From Steinernema hermaphroditum (Eukaryota; Nematoda; Chromadorea; Rhabditida; Steinernematidae): a stretch of DNA of 64,000 bases. This document shows positions 1 through 9,877 of this stretch, in pieces (within the stretch, counting starts at the first letter, position 1; the number at the start of each line of letters is the position of its first letter). The stretch lies in assembly GCA_030435675.1 (NCBI GenBank), contig CM059624.1:12920769-12984768 (forward strand), read 5' to 3'. The notes below the pieces were generated by a model. It made no database searches, was not told the DNA's origin, and saw only the letters and a list, made by a program, of their open reading frames with translations. A program made the translations under genes and the position numbers.

Positions 1-236
1 AAGTCTGTAAAGCGATGCTTTTTGGACGAAGAGGCATAGCCCAGGAAGAGGGACGCATCAGTCCATCGGTAACTCCACATAGAGTACTAGAATAAACGCG
101 ATGGGGATATGCACGGCTGTGAGGCACATGGACACAGCATGATCGATGCTGGCTGTCGCTTGTACTTTACTACTTCCATCCTTTCTGAGCGATGCTCACC
201 TCTTCCTTCGTCCAAAAAGCATCGCTTTACAGGCTT
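1..236. repeat. Inverted repeat, 31-bp arms (1-31 and 206-236)
   Basis: Bases 1-31 are the reverse complement of bases 206-236 with a single mismatch, separated by about 174 bp. The right arm ends 8 bp before a TATA box (245) that serves the gene starting at 289. The left arm is cut by the window edge, so the true repeat may be longer. The arms could be a shared upstream promoter element facing two divergent genes, or the ends of a small inserted element. Confidence 0.85.
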
Positions 237-244
237 AAACTCGT

Positions 245-251
245 TATATAA
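245..251 (+). promoter_or_regulatory. TATA box of the small basic-protein gene
   Basis: TATATAA lies 44 bp before the ATG at 289. The same TATA-to-ATG spacing recurs at sHSP-2 (18947 to 18991) and about 45 bp at sHSP-1, which supports 289 rather than the upstream in-frame ATG at 109 as the start. Confidence 0.6.
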
Positions 252-288
252 CCTGCAGACTATAAGCCAAAAGCATCAAAATTCCACT

Positions 289-684
289 ATGATGTCCCCG
301 ATTGCTGAAACTCGCTCCCTCATGACCAGCATCATCGACGAGCTGGAGGCGATGGCCATGAGTGCCGATGCCAAGATGGATGCCGAAATTTCGGCTCTTC
401 TCGAAGAACTCATTGAGGAAGTCGAGAAGACCGAAGTCGAACCTGTGGAGTCTTCGCCGAAGAGCCCTAAATCTCCTCGGGCTCTAAAACGGATCCGATC
501 GGTTTTCAAAAGGCGATCGAAGTGCACCCTGGAGCCTTTGGACAGCGCCAAGAGCTCCCCGGAGAAGAAGGGTTTTGGCCTCCTCCGCGTCGTTCACTGG
601 TTCCAGAAGCAACGTGGCAGACTCCAGAGGACTCCGATGAACACGTTGCCGAGTGTTGAGGAGCTCACTCAGGTGAAGGCTTAG
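289..684 (+). CDS. Small charged protein, unknown function (131 aa)
   Basis: I do not recognise a family. The single-exon product starts with a Met-rich acidic helical stretch (about residues 1-50, ending in an EEL-EEVEKTE-like segment). A serine-proline tract with repeated SPK/SPR steps follows, then a basic block (RSVFKRRSK) and a hydrophobic-basic C-terminal half. The reading frame stays open back to an ATG at 109, but the TATA box at 245 makes Met 289 (or the adjacent 292) the likelier start. A polyadenylation signal AATAAA lies at 727-732. The SP steps could be proline-directed kinase sites. No signal peptide or membrane segment is visible. The promoter arm at 206-236 is repeated inverted at 1-31, suggesting a divergent partner just outside the window. 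Confidence 0.6.
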   Translation: MMSPIAETRSLMTSIIDELEAMAMSADAKMDAEISALLEELIEEVEKTEVEPVESSPKSPKSPRALKRIRSVFKRRSKCTLEPLDSAKSSPEKKGFGLLRVVHWFQKQRGRLQRTPMNTLPSVEELTQVKA

Positions 685-981
685 AAGAAACGCCGTCCAG
701 AGAGTTCCTCATTGCTACTTCTGCGAAATAAATAATCTGCTGAGTTTGTAATTCTTGTTCCCCGCCACAAATGGCTCTTGTAGTGCTCACAAAGATCGAA
801 ATGATCTACAGCAATACAAAGTATCTTCTATTCCACCCACTTTACTACAGTATCATGCCCATATGCTCATCAGGACCCAAATTAAATCGGCACTTTATTC
901 CATCAAGATCACGGAAACAAAATAAAAGAGATTAGAAGGCACACCAAATAGTCTATTTACACGAGAAGGTCGGTCCCTGAG

Positions 982-1523
982 TCAATTGATGGTTGTGTAC
1001 TTAGGATCCTTGTTGGCCTCGAACACGTTGAGCGCGACGGGCTTACCGTAGCCATCGACCTAAACAAAGTCTTCTAGGAAGGCGAGCGTGTCGGATTTAC
1101 CAGTTTGGCCTCGACGCGGACGATGCTGTTATTCCGATTCCTCTTCATCTGCACGGTCTCCAAATCCACATTGTCCGGCATACGGTACTGGCGGTGGAGC
1201 TCTCGCAACGCCCGGTTCGGGTCCACAGGGTCCTCTTTGCGGGCGTTTATCTGCAAGTCGTAGCCGTAGACGTCCACGTCGACGTCCTCGGGGCGGTAGG
1301 TGGGCTTGAAGTAGGCGAGGTCGATGCGGGCGACGAATCCGTCCTCCGTGTTCTTCACTTTGGCGAAGCTTCCACATTCTCCACTAAAGTCTACACCCTC
1401 AGAGCAGTCCTCACAACCAGAAATGGCTCACCTGGGGACCTCCCAGTCGGTGCTGGACATCCGGCGCACAATCTTGTGCTTGTCGCCGAACTTGTGGCGT
1501 TTGCTGTCGACGTTGGGGTCCAT
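982..1523 (-). CDS. Small heat-shock protein, sHSP-1 (alpha-crystallin domain, 150 aa)
   Basis: Three exons on the minus strand: 1523-1432, 1383-1101 and 1059-982. The introns are 48 and 41 nt, with phases 2 and 0. The N-terminus carries the SSTDWEVP motif shared by the four paralogues. It is followed by an alpha-crystallin domain (KNTEDGF...RIDLAYF...DLQINARKE...LHRQYRMPDNVD...SIVRVEAKL) and a C-terminal tail with GYGKPVALNVFE. The RxYxLPxxVD-type segment and short N-arm resemble the nematode 12-kDa HSP group, which are ATP-independent holdase chaperones. A TATA box lies at about 1567-1574. The central domain is nearly identical to sHSP-4 at 32.4 kb. Confidence 0.93.
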
Positions 1524-1566
1524 CGGGTCGAGAAATTCGAGGTTAACTGCTGGCTAAGTGGGGCCT

Positions 1567-1574
1567 ATTATATA
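1567..1574 (-). promoter_or_regulatory. TATA box of sHSP-1
   Basis: On the minus strand TATATAAT lies about 45 bp before the sHSP-1 ATG at 1523. I looked for paired GAAnnTTC heat-shock elements further upstream and found only a tight TTCGAA near 1597, which is not a convincing element. Confidence 0.55.
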
Positions 1575-3689
1575 CAGACGGGAATGGCGCCTGTCGTTCG
1601 AACGGAAAGGGCGGCGCTTCACCGTGTTTTGTTGTTTTGTTAATGGCCTCGCCAAAGGACCTTTCGATAGGACGCGGAAATCGGGTCTTCATGTGGTAGA
1701 CGGGTCGAAAATAGAAAGGACATCTTCTGGAGTTGGTCACGGAGATCAAAGAGCGATTTCCATGTGGTACGGTAGACACATGTCTTTGAAATTTGATTCG
1801 TTATGTTCTCATTTTGCAAAAGTTGTCTCTGAATCACTCTTTTGAACTTGTTTTACTTCTACGGTCATGTCTTTCGTCTATGTTTATGCTTGTCTACGTA
1901 TGAATCTCCATTATCCTGTCCAAAATGAGTATTTTGTCCATGCATTTGTGGACATTACGGTAGTAGTTTGTCAGGCTGGTCGAGTCGTTGTAGATTAAGA
2001 GCGTAATAAAAATGAATAGAATGGAGCAAACAATTGGGTGGTCCTTTGTCTATGTCTGTTTTTTTTTTGGCCACCGTCGACAAGGACTGCCAAAAATTAA
2101 TCTTGATGTCTCAATATGCATTCGAGACGCAAGAGAAGCGATGGACCGGTCGAGTGACGTTTGAAATGCTGTGTCTACAACCTCTCTCGTGTCTACAAAC
2201 ACACCCTAAATTGTCTGCTTGTGAGCCAGATTATTGGTCAATCGCTCCATCATCCGCAAACTACCGTTCTGTTTTCATAAACTCGAACCGATGTCTTCGT
2301 TCCGTCTCCGACATGTTGTTCTCCGTCGTCCACCCCGTGACAGAGTGCTCAAACAATGAGTGCATTCTCGGAAAGAAAGCGTGTTTTCCGGATCCAGGAA
2401 GACATGTGTTTCGTGCGCCGATATGATAGAACACCGGAACGAAATGCGACTGATTAATTTTCGACCTCTGCGCTGCTCGGCGGTGGTCCGTTCGCAAATA
2501 GCCGCGAAGAGTGCCACCCGACTCCAGGTCCTAGCTTGAGTTTTGTTGTAAAAAGCAGCGCTGCAAACAGCGGGAACGCTTAGGAATGCTAAAATAAACC
2601 CGGAAATCGGGCCGTTCCGTTTGAGTGATAAAGGTAGCCTCAAATCTTCCAAATATCCTCACTATTTTAGGGTATCTTGTGGGACTTTCTACGAGGGTGA
2701 GCAAAACATTCGGTTGCTATATGGAAGCGAGGCAATTGAGAATTCGCTACTGCTTGTATACCTCTACTATTAACCTTATCTTGCATGCCCTCAACATAAG
2801 ACTCGTTCCGACATCCCCAAGGGCACATCTTCTTGAAATATTTGCTCGAAAACGAAGAAAACACTCGTAAATACATTGACAAATAGAGGAAGCTCGATGG
2901 AGTCTTATGCTGAGGGCATGTGGTCGCCTAAATCCATAAATCCAAACCATAAAATTTAACTCCATTGCTCCAAAACGTAAATCAAAGAAAGATGTCACCT
3001 AAGGAGACATTGCACTTTAATTATTGTTGTAAGACAACTATCATCGGCCCTATCGCTCAAAATTCGCCGTCAGGAGGACATGACAGGTGACACTTGTGTT
3101 ATCTCCACACATCACACTTTGTGGTACCTCCGGAAAAACAATCACAAGTACAGTCGTGCTAGGCATAAATCATTTCAAGCAGAGGTTTCCATCCAATTCG
3201 AATCTCGATCTTTGCCACTGATTTCAAACGATTTTGGTGGAAAATGCAAATAGAACAATCGGCTCTTGCATCATCGATCACCGTCAATGTGCTGTGAAAA
3301 CAAAATCACTACAAACGGAATCGTTCGATCTTCTTTTGAAATGACACTGATCGATAGATGGCCCTCAGAAAGAAGAAGTGATTGTTACGGATAAAGGTCT
3401 TTCCCTGGAGCAACCAATAGACGATATCGCTCTAGACAGCTTTGATCTACCACCTATGACGAGCTGTTTGGTTAATGGCACCAGAGGTCAGCAGTGATCC
3501 ATCCCCTAGCGCTCAGCATCAGATGTTCACAGAAGGAACTAGGATGACTGCACCACGATTTCAGATCCAGAGCTTTCCGAGTCGCAAGAAACAGCCACAA
3601 CCCTAAAGATAAAGGTATTTAATAAGTTATGCAAGTTATGCAGCAAATAACGGAATTAATAATAAAAAAGTCGAATGTCATGTGTGCTT
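1575..3689. other. Intergenic, about 2.1 kb; one inverted repeat
   Basis: I see no coding exon. Open frames here are short and lack splice-compatible partners. A 21-bp inverted repeat with one mismatch has arms at 2784-2804 and 2900-2920. A-rich sequence with AATAAA-like words near 3660-3667 lies just beyond the stop codon of the next minus-strand gene. Confidence 0.5.
2784..2920. repeat. Inverted repeat, 21-bp arms
   Basis: Bases 2784-2804 and 2900-2920 are reverse complements with one mismatch (core CATGCCCTCA / TGAGGGCATG). The loop is 95 bp and has no recognisable transposon gene, so this may be a degenerate miniature element. Confidence 0.7.
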
Positions 3690-4849
3690 CTAATGATGGT
3701 GGTTGCTCTCCTCCCTCGCACAGTAGTCCAGGATGCGTTCGATGATCCGAGGGCGTTCTGCGATGGGGATGCTGCGGACCATCGTGGAGACGACGTTCCC
3801 AAGGGCGTCGGCCATGTCAGGAGCTCGGCGCTGCTGCTGGTCGACCATAATGCTGAAGACGGAGACAGGAAGCTGAAAGGGAAAACTGTTATTTCCGCTG
3901 ACAGGAGAAGGCGCTTACAGTCACTTGAACCATGTCGCGGCCCGTAAAGTTGTTGACGGGGTTGTTTCCAGAAGGGCTGTTGGCGAGAACTTCAGTTGAA
4001 CCGGCTGAGATATCTGCAGGGAAGTTTGACAAGCCGGGTGCGGGGACACAGCTGGAAGCATTTCGAACGACCTTGGCGCGAGCAGCTCTGACAGGCCGCG
4101 CGGGTTTTTTAGCGGCGTTTCCAACGGTCTTAGTACGGGCAGTTCTGATTGGGCGAGAAGGTTGCTTTTCAATGGAGTTAGTGGGAGAAACATCGTTGGC
4201 TCCGGAAAAGTCTTCTAACTGTTGAGGAGCGATGACAGCGGCCTTGTCCTGCCGTTTGCGGCTGCCATGAATCTAAACAAGAAATGAGATAAAGAGCAAA
4301 CTGGAAATATTCACCTTGTTGGACAGTTTGGAAGGCGAATCGCTCAAAGACTGCTGGATATCGTGTTCCTTGTAAGTCTCATCCTGAAAAGGAGAGAGAA
4401 AAAAAATACGAAAATGAAACTGAGGAACACCCACGTTCAGCTCATCTTTTTCCTCCTTGGGGACTCCATCAAAGAGGTTCTCGAGAGTGCTGTTGGCAAG
4501 GACACAAGCGCTTGCGATGGACCCGTCTTCAGGACCGATAGACGGGGTCTTGGCGCTGGCCCTCACAAAAGCACGCCTGACGCGTCTGACAGGAATGGAG
4601 TGACCACCGGGATGCGAGGCGGCACTTGCCGCAGTTTCTCGTGAAGAGGGCAGGTCCTGGAAGTACGTTCTTGGATCGGCGCTGTTCCGGCTAAGGTTGA
4701 GGAAGTCGTCACGAAGAGGTTCTTCTCGACTTTCACGAGAGGAAGCAGGGCGTCCGCGCTGAAAGGAAGAGATAAGGAAACGGTGCACGACGTGAAGAAC
4801 CTACCTTCTTCAGCGGCGAGTCGTCCACAGCAAGTTTCCTGCGCCCCAT
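3690..4849 (-). CDS. Probable nuclear protein with AT-hook-like RGRP motif and BESS-like tail (324 aa)
   Basis: Five exons on the minus strand: 4849-4805, 4758-4435, 4383-4315, 4272-3919 and 3872-3690, with every junction in phase 0. The product begins MGRRKLAVDD, and the first splice creates KKRGRP at residues 14-19, an AT-hook-like core. The middle is disordered, rich in Ser, Arg and Glu. A basic Ala/Arg/Lys repeat in exon 4 (RPIRTAR..., RPVRAARAK) looks DNA- or RNA-binding. The last 60 residues form an amphipathic helical segment (DALGNVVSTMVRSIP...RIIERILDY) that resembles the BESS tail of MADF-type chromatin proteins, but only weakly. I infer a chromatin role; no catalytic motif is present and no orthologue is recognised. 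Confidence 0.72.
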
Positions 4850-5276
4850 TTGATATTTAGCTGAAAGCAAAAACGATAATCACGATAATCAACATGATTA
4901 AAAACACATGTATAAAAATTATCGAGTGTGAGCGCCCACTTAAATCCTAAAACAGTGACTAGCACGCGAACCATCACGCGAGATGACTCCATTCTCCTTT
5001 GCGTGCTTCTGTCACCCCTCTGGCCTAGACCGTACAGCCTCTGCATTACCCCGCGTCGAGACCCAACGCCATTTGGAAGGCTCCGCTGAAATGACTATTT
5101 CCGCACGAGCGGTCCTTCACCACTTTGCAGCGAAAAAATGATGCAGACGTGCGTCTCGGTCCCGCAAGGCTACAGTCTCTGTCTGCTGTCTATCTGCACG
5201 AGTCTCCCACGCGCCACGTCTTGCTCGTTGCGCTCGGTCCATCAACGTCGTCGTCGTCGCCGCAGATCGTCGGAAG

Positions 5277-7297
5277 ATGCAGTACTCGGATGACCTGCCT
5301 CCCGGCTGCACGCGCTACCAGAGCGGCATTATCATCACGTCGCGCATGGAGGGTCCCTTCATCGGTGCCATTTACGTGCCCGGAGGTCGCGTCTTTCTCC
5401 TGCCGCGGACGCTCTTTAACGTCGACTGGGAGCAGGCGGTTCTGCTCGGCATGTCCAAATCGCGTGTCCTCCGCAAGGAGACCCCTTACGCGTTCGGCGA
5501 CTGCCTCGACTTCGACGCCAACGATCTCGGAATTGTTCTGCAGATTCTGGGAAAGCGACGGGCTCAGTGCCCTCCGAAGTTGTTCGGAAACATCCACACC
5601 GTAAGCGCTGATGCTAGTCCTAGCCTAACAGCTCTTGTTTAGCTCTTGGGAACGGCGGTCGTCTCGGAGCAAGGTCGGATCTGGACGGTGGACTTCGGAG
5701 ACCTCGAAAACGAAGCCAACAGCTCTCTACCGCTGCACAACGTGGCCGTGCAGGTGCACATCCAGTGCCACTACGACATCAAGAATCCGTTTGTGGTGCG
5801 TTTTTCGCTTCACGAGTTCGGGAAGGTGGACGAGCAGAATCTAACGATTGCTCTTATCACGGTGAATGCTACTTTCTTGTCATTTCTAACTGATTCTCCT
5901 TGCAGCCATGGTACCAAGCGAAGCGGAGAGTCCATGTAGTTCCGCTATACGATCCGGATGCTGAAGAAGACTTCGCGTTTGAGGACGAGCTCGCCGCATA
6001 TGACATGGTTGAAGGACTTCGACAGGCTGAGAACATCACGGAACAGTTTGTACGCGTCTATACATAGTATGGTTTATAAGCGAGAAGCTTAGCAAAAGCA
6101 CTACAACTTTACGGGTGTTCTCTTTCCTGAGATTGCGTACTCACCCGAATATCCCCATCGTCGATTCTGCCGTGTTTACGCTCATAACAAGCGCCGAAAC
6201 ATCAAAGATCTGGAACCGGGAACGCTGATTCGTTTCGACGCCTACTACAGTGACCTGCACAGCTGCTGGATCGTGTTAAAATACGACCATCACTGGCGAT
6301 ACAAACAAGGACAGCCTCTCCCAATTTGTAGCAAGACCGTTCTGATGTTTCCTATGGAGCGTTTAGATTCCCAGTTAGTTGTAAGTGGCTGCTAGCAGAA
6401 TCAGCGATCTCTTTACTCTTGTTCAGATGCACGCTGATCTCTCTCCGATAGAAGGACTGCCCGGAATACACGAAAATCAGTTCCTTTCTAAAGTCTCGGA
6501 CCGTCGCGGCATTCTCTCCACTCTCGTCAAGCCGCAGGATATGCATAAAGTGAGGGTGAAGGTCACGTTTATTGGCGTCCAGTCGAATCTCTACGCGCAT
6601 TTCGAAACTTTGCCACTTGACAGCAGCGTCATGAGCGAATTTCAGTTGAGTTATCGAGAGAGCATTGTAATTTTTTTAATGTGTTGCGTTTTGTACATCC
6701 AAGAAGCGTTTAGGATTCCCGTGGATACATCGTCGGCGACGAGATCATCTGTCCCACGTACCTTACCACTCTGTTCGCCATCAGTTTTCTGCACAGTTTC
6801 CGCGATGGCACATGCGTCGTTTTCATGGCTGACCATGACAAAACCGTTGCGGAACGAACCACATACAAGGTCAGATACTTCAGCGCTGATGGCGAGCGGG
6901 CTAAGTATCCTATCCACAGAGCTCTCGTCGATGGCAGGCAATGTGTAAGCGCTCTTGTCCGATTTTCTAATCATCTCATTGTTCTTAGCTCCTCACCGCG
7001 GCTTATCACTACGAACCGTTCCGCCATAGTCCGATGTGGTATTCGCCTCTCCTCGGTGCCATCGAAGACATCTACAACAAACTGGAAGAATGGAGAGAAA
7101 ATAAACAGCCTGCCATGGTGTTCGCGTGCCGCGACGCCGCCTTCGCCGTGTGTTCTACGATGTTCTACATCTATGGCGTGGCACCTTCGGGCGTAGGACG
7201 CGTGGAACCTGCTGCGCGATTGGTGGCTCGCATTAGGGCGGTCATCGAGGCTTCTGGCGACGACGGCGGAGAAGATCAGAAGAACGAGAGAAAATAA
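5277..7297 (+). CDS. Unrecognised protein, possible Tudor-like fold (584 aa)
   Basis: Seven exons: 5277-5600, 5643-5861, 5906-6049, 6093-6380, 6427-6666, 6714-6944 and 6989-7297. All six introns are 42-47 nt and phase 0, and the joined frame has no stop. I do not recognise the family. The segment opening exon 2 (LLGTAVVSEQGRIWTVDFGD) has the beta-strand pattern and terminal aromatic-Gly-Asp of Tudor/SH3-like barrels. A second beta-rich stretch occurs in exon 4 (GTLIRFDAYYSD...WIVLKY). The C-terminus is helical and acidic. There is no signal peptide or membrane span, so the protein is probably cytosolic or nuclear. Alternatives include a nematode-specific germline or RNA-handling protein. The gene is head-to-head with the BESS-like gene (427 bp apart), so they may share a promoter. 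Confidence 0.78.
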
Positions 7298-7449
7298 TAA
7301 TTTGTCAATTTGTGACGAATAACCGAACTTTCTATCGTTTCCGTCTATAGACAGCAGCGGTAGTGTCTGCCGTCTAATTATCTCTGCAGCGATGACCGCA
7401 GATCGCAGTCTTGCCCGTCAGAGATCAGTCGAGCGGTGGTCATTGCACG

Positions 7450-8757
7450 ATGCGGTCGATTGGTCTGTGGATCGGCGTCGCACTTCTCTGTTGCTTCGGG
7501 CATCTGGTGGCTGTTGGAGCGGACGGCGTGGAAGACGTGACGGACGTCTGCAACGAGCGGAAACATCTATGTGGCAAGGGAGCGCGCTGCATCTCCGCGC
7601 CATTCGAAAAGAAGCATTTCATCTGTCAGTGCACAGATGAATGCTACGGAGGTGCGTTTGTTTCTCAGTTGGTGCTTTTTATTTTCATGTGCACTGTTTG
7701 TACTTTGTTTGCTGATCGCTTTTGCGTTAAATTCTTTTTGCGTTATGACTTCTATTGTGCAAATTGATTCCATTCGAATGTGTTCACTTATGACTTTTCT
7801 AAAATCTTATGTGTGTGTTTGAATTTAAAACACACTTTGTCGTCTATCTCTAATAAATGAACACAACGTTCTGTTACTCAAAATTAATGGTTAGATCAAG
7901 CATTTTACAAAGTTCGTCGATTCTATATGTGTTCACAACTATAAACCTCAATGTCCATCAATTTTAGGTCCGCAATGTGATGTTAATATTTGCAAAGAAT
8001 ACCGGGTGAATATCAACAAAAGGCGATCATTGCAAATATACCAGAAGTACGTTAGATTCCTGTTAATCCTCTCCGGTTATGTGCTGGCATTGGCTGCTAT
8101 TATTGCTCTCTTGGTTGAACAGTTCTACTGGCGCAATAAGAAGAACAAAGTTCGACACGTCATTTCAGCCGATTCAAGCCAAATATCGCGCGCTTCCACC
8201 TACCTCAAGGTTAGTGCAAGCAGTTCTTACAATAAATGGAGTAATAATTGCTTTGTTATAGTATCCTTACGATGAGGCTTCCTACTGCAAAAGCGCTTAC
8301 TCGACATTCGGTGCCAAGGCGACGAAGTCACACACTGCAATGAGTTCTGGTACTCTTGCATGTGTGCCGTCGTTGACTTCAGTTAGCGTGATTTCGATGG
8401 TAACTTCAACGTTCTACGGACTTTCGCCATTACAAAATCTTGCAGAAAGCTTCCAAGACTCGTTGCCCCAACAATAAACAGCCAGTAAGCCCAAACATTC
8501 CGAAGACGCAAGGCCGTCGAATTGCCTGGGACGAAATCGAGATGCGACGCCACGGATACGTCAATCGCTTCTGCCGGCGGCCTGACCTCGATGAAGTGGA
8601 TCCAAAGTCGATCGATGTTAGCGTGCTAGAACCTAGGCAAACTGTGACTGGACCCACATCATTCTCGACCGCTCTCTCACTTCCCGAAAACAAGGCCGGC
8701 AATGGATGCACTGCCATTCCTAGCGAAAGCAGTGCTGTTTCGACGGTTAGGACCTAA
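7450..8757 (+). CDS. Single-pass membrane protein with one EGF-like domain (297 aa)
   Basis: Four exons: 7450-7651, 7968-8209, 8262-8399 and 8446-8757 (phases 1, 0, 0). The protein has a signal peptide (about residues 1-23) and one EGF-like domain with Cys 34, 41, 47, 59, 61 and 71 plus an extra Cys 65. The exon 1/2 joint rebuilds the closing YGGPQC turn. A basic stretch (NKRRSLQ) and a membrane helix (about 98-121) follow, with a basic stop-transfer run (RNKKNK). The cytoplasmic tail is about 170 residues, polar and Ser/Thr-rich. One EGF unit next to a membrane span is the layout of EGF-receptor ligands such as LIN-3/Spitz, but a simple adhesion role is equally possible. Another ATG in frame at 7411 would bury the signal peptide, so I chose 7450. 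Confidence 0.82.
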
Positions 8758-9796
8758 GCAGTTTTTCGTCCTCTGGAACTGCTCGACTGTTCGTATTTAT
8801 TTTACTGTATATGATGTACGTAATGTTAATTGACCTTAGAAAATCTTTACCGGCGACACATTCCGCGAATCGTGGACTAACATCATCACTGCATATGATT
8901 CAGTGACTAGGGGTGACTGACACCTAGAAGATCATTTCGTGATTCTTTTGGCCTTCCGGAGAGTCACACCAGGAGCCACTTTAGCTGCTTCTGCCTAGAA
9001 AATCTCCTTGTTGGGTTGTCTTTCCGTAGCTTCGATGTGGAAGATCTTCCAAAAGAGGGCAAGAGAACGCGCCCGATGACGAACTAAACAAGATGCGGTT
9101 GAGGGCCGAACAACAACAGCTGCTTTGTGGTTTGTGCATTTCTGACCTCATTCTGTGATCGTTTATCTTCGGCGAAAGGGCAAAAAGTCGTTAAATCCTC
9201 CAGACACATTCATTATTTGTTAAATCAAGTCTCATTCAGAAACCGAACAGAGCATATGCGAACAGTTTAACCGATGTCGATCGGCAGAGGCCATATCTCA
9301 TGATTTCGACTTCTTGTGCCTTGTAACGTGTGCCTCAGACGTGGACACAACAGGGAAACGATCCTTTCAGTCGTATCAGTAAGCAGTTAGGAAATTAAAG
9401 GATATTTACGGTATCCCCCTTGCATGCACCAGCCCAATATAATTGGAAAATTGTAACACTGTTTGTTAGTGTTGTAGTACTGTACCTGCGTCACAAACAC
9501 CAATCTCAAAGGAAAGTTCGCTTTTGTGCTGCGTTCAAAAAACAAATAGTGCATGGACAATCCATAGTCCATAAACCCGTGGGAAGCCATTAGTGCGGTG
9601 CCGTTTGACTCACGCTGTTTAATGCTGTTTAAACTGTCTCCTTGATCTGGACTGTCCCCTCAGGGAGTTAAACCACGTGAACCAGAATGAGCTGGGAAAT
9701 GAGATGTTCCCTGTGACATTTCAGTCGTCTTTCCAGGAATGACCTGCTATTTGAACCGTTTCTCATAGATTGGGATCGTAGTTGCATAAAGGTAAT

Positions 9797-9877
9797 CTAG
9801 ACAAAAGTCTGGAATGTCGTTTTTGTGGCCATCGAATTGTAAGACCGGTCGGAAAATGAAAGAAATCGACCGATCTC
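9797..9877 (+). repeat. Short hairpin-family repeat, copy A
   Basis: It starts CTAGACAAAAGTCT. After 44 bases counted from AGAC comes ACCGGTCGG, then a short loop and CGACCGAT, so the right half can form a stem. The same layout occurs at 16309-16400, 32131-32187 and 42881-42977. Confidence 0.65.

Noticed and set aside
1590..1625. Heat-shock element upstream of sHSP-1
   Set aside because: TTCGAA is present, but the alternating GAA/TTC units with two-base spacing required for an element are not.
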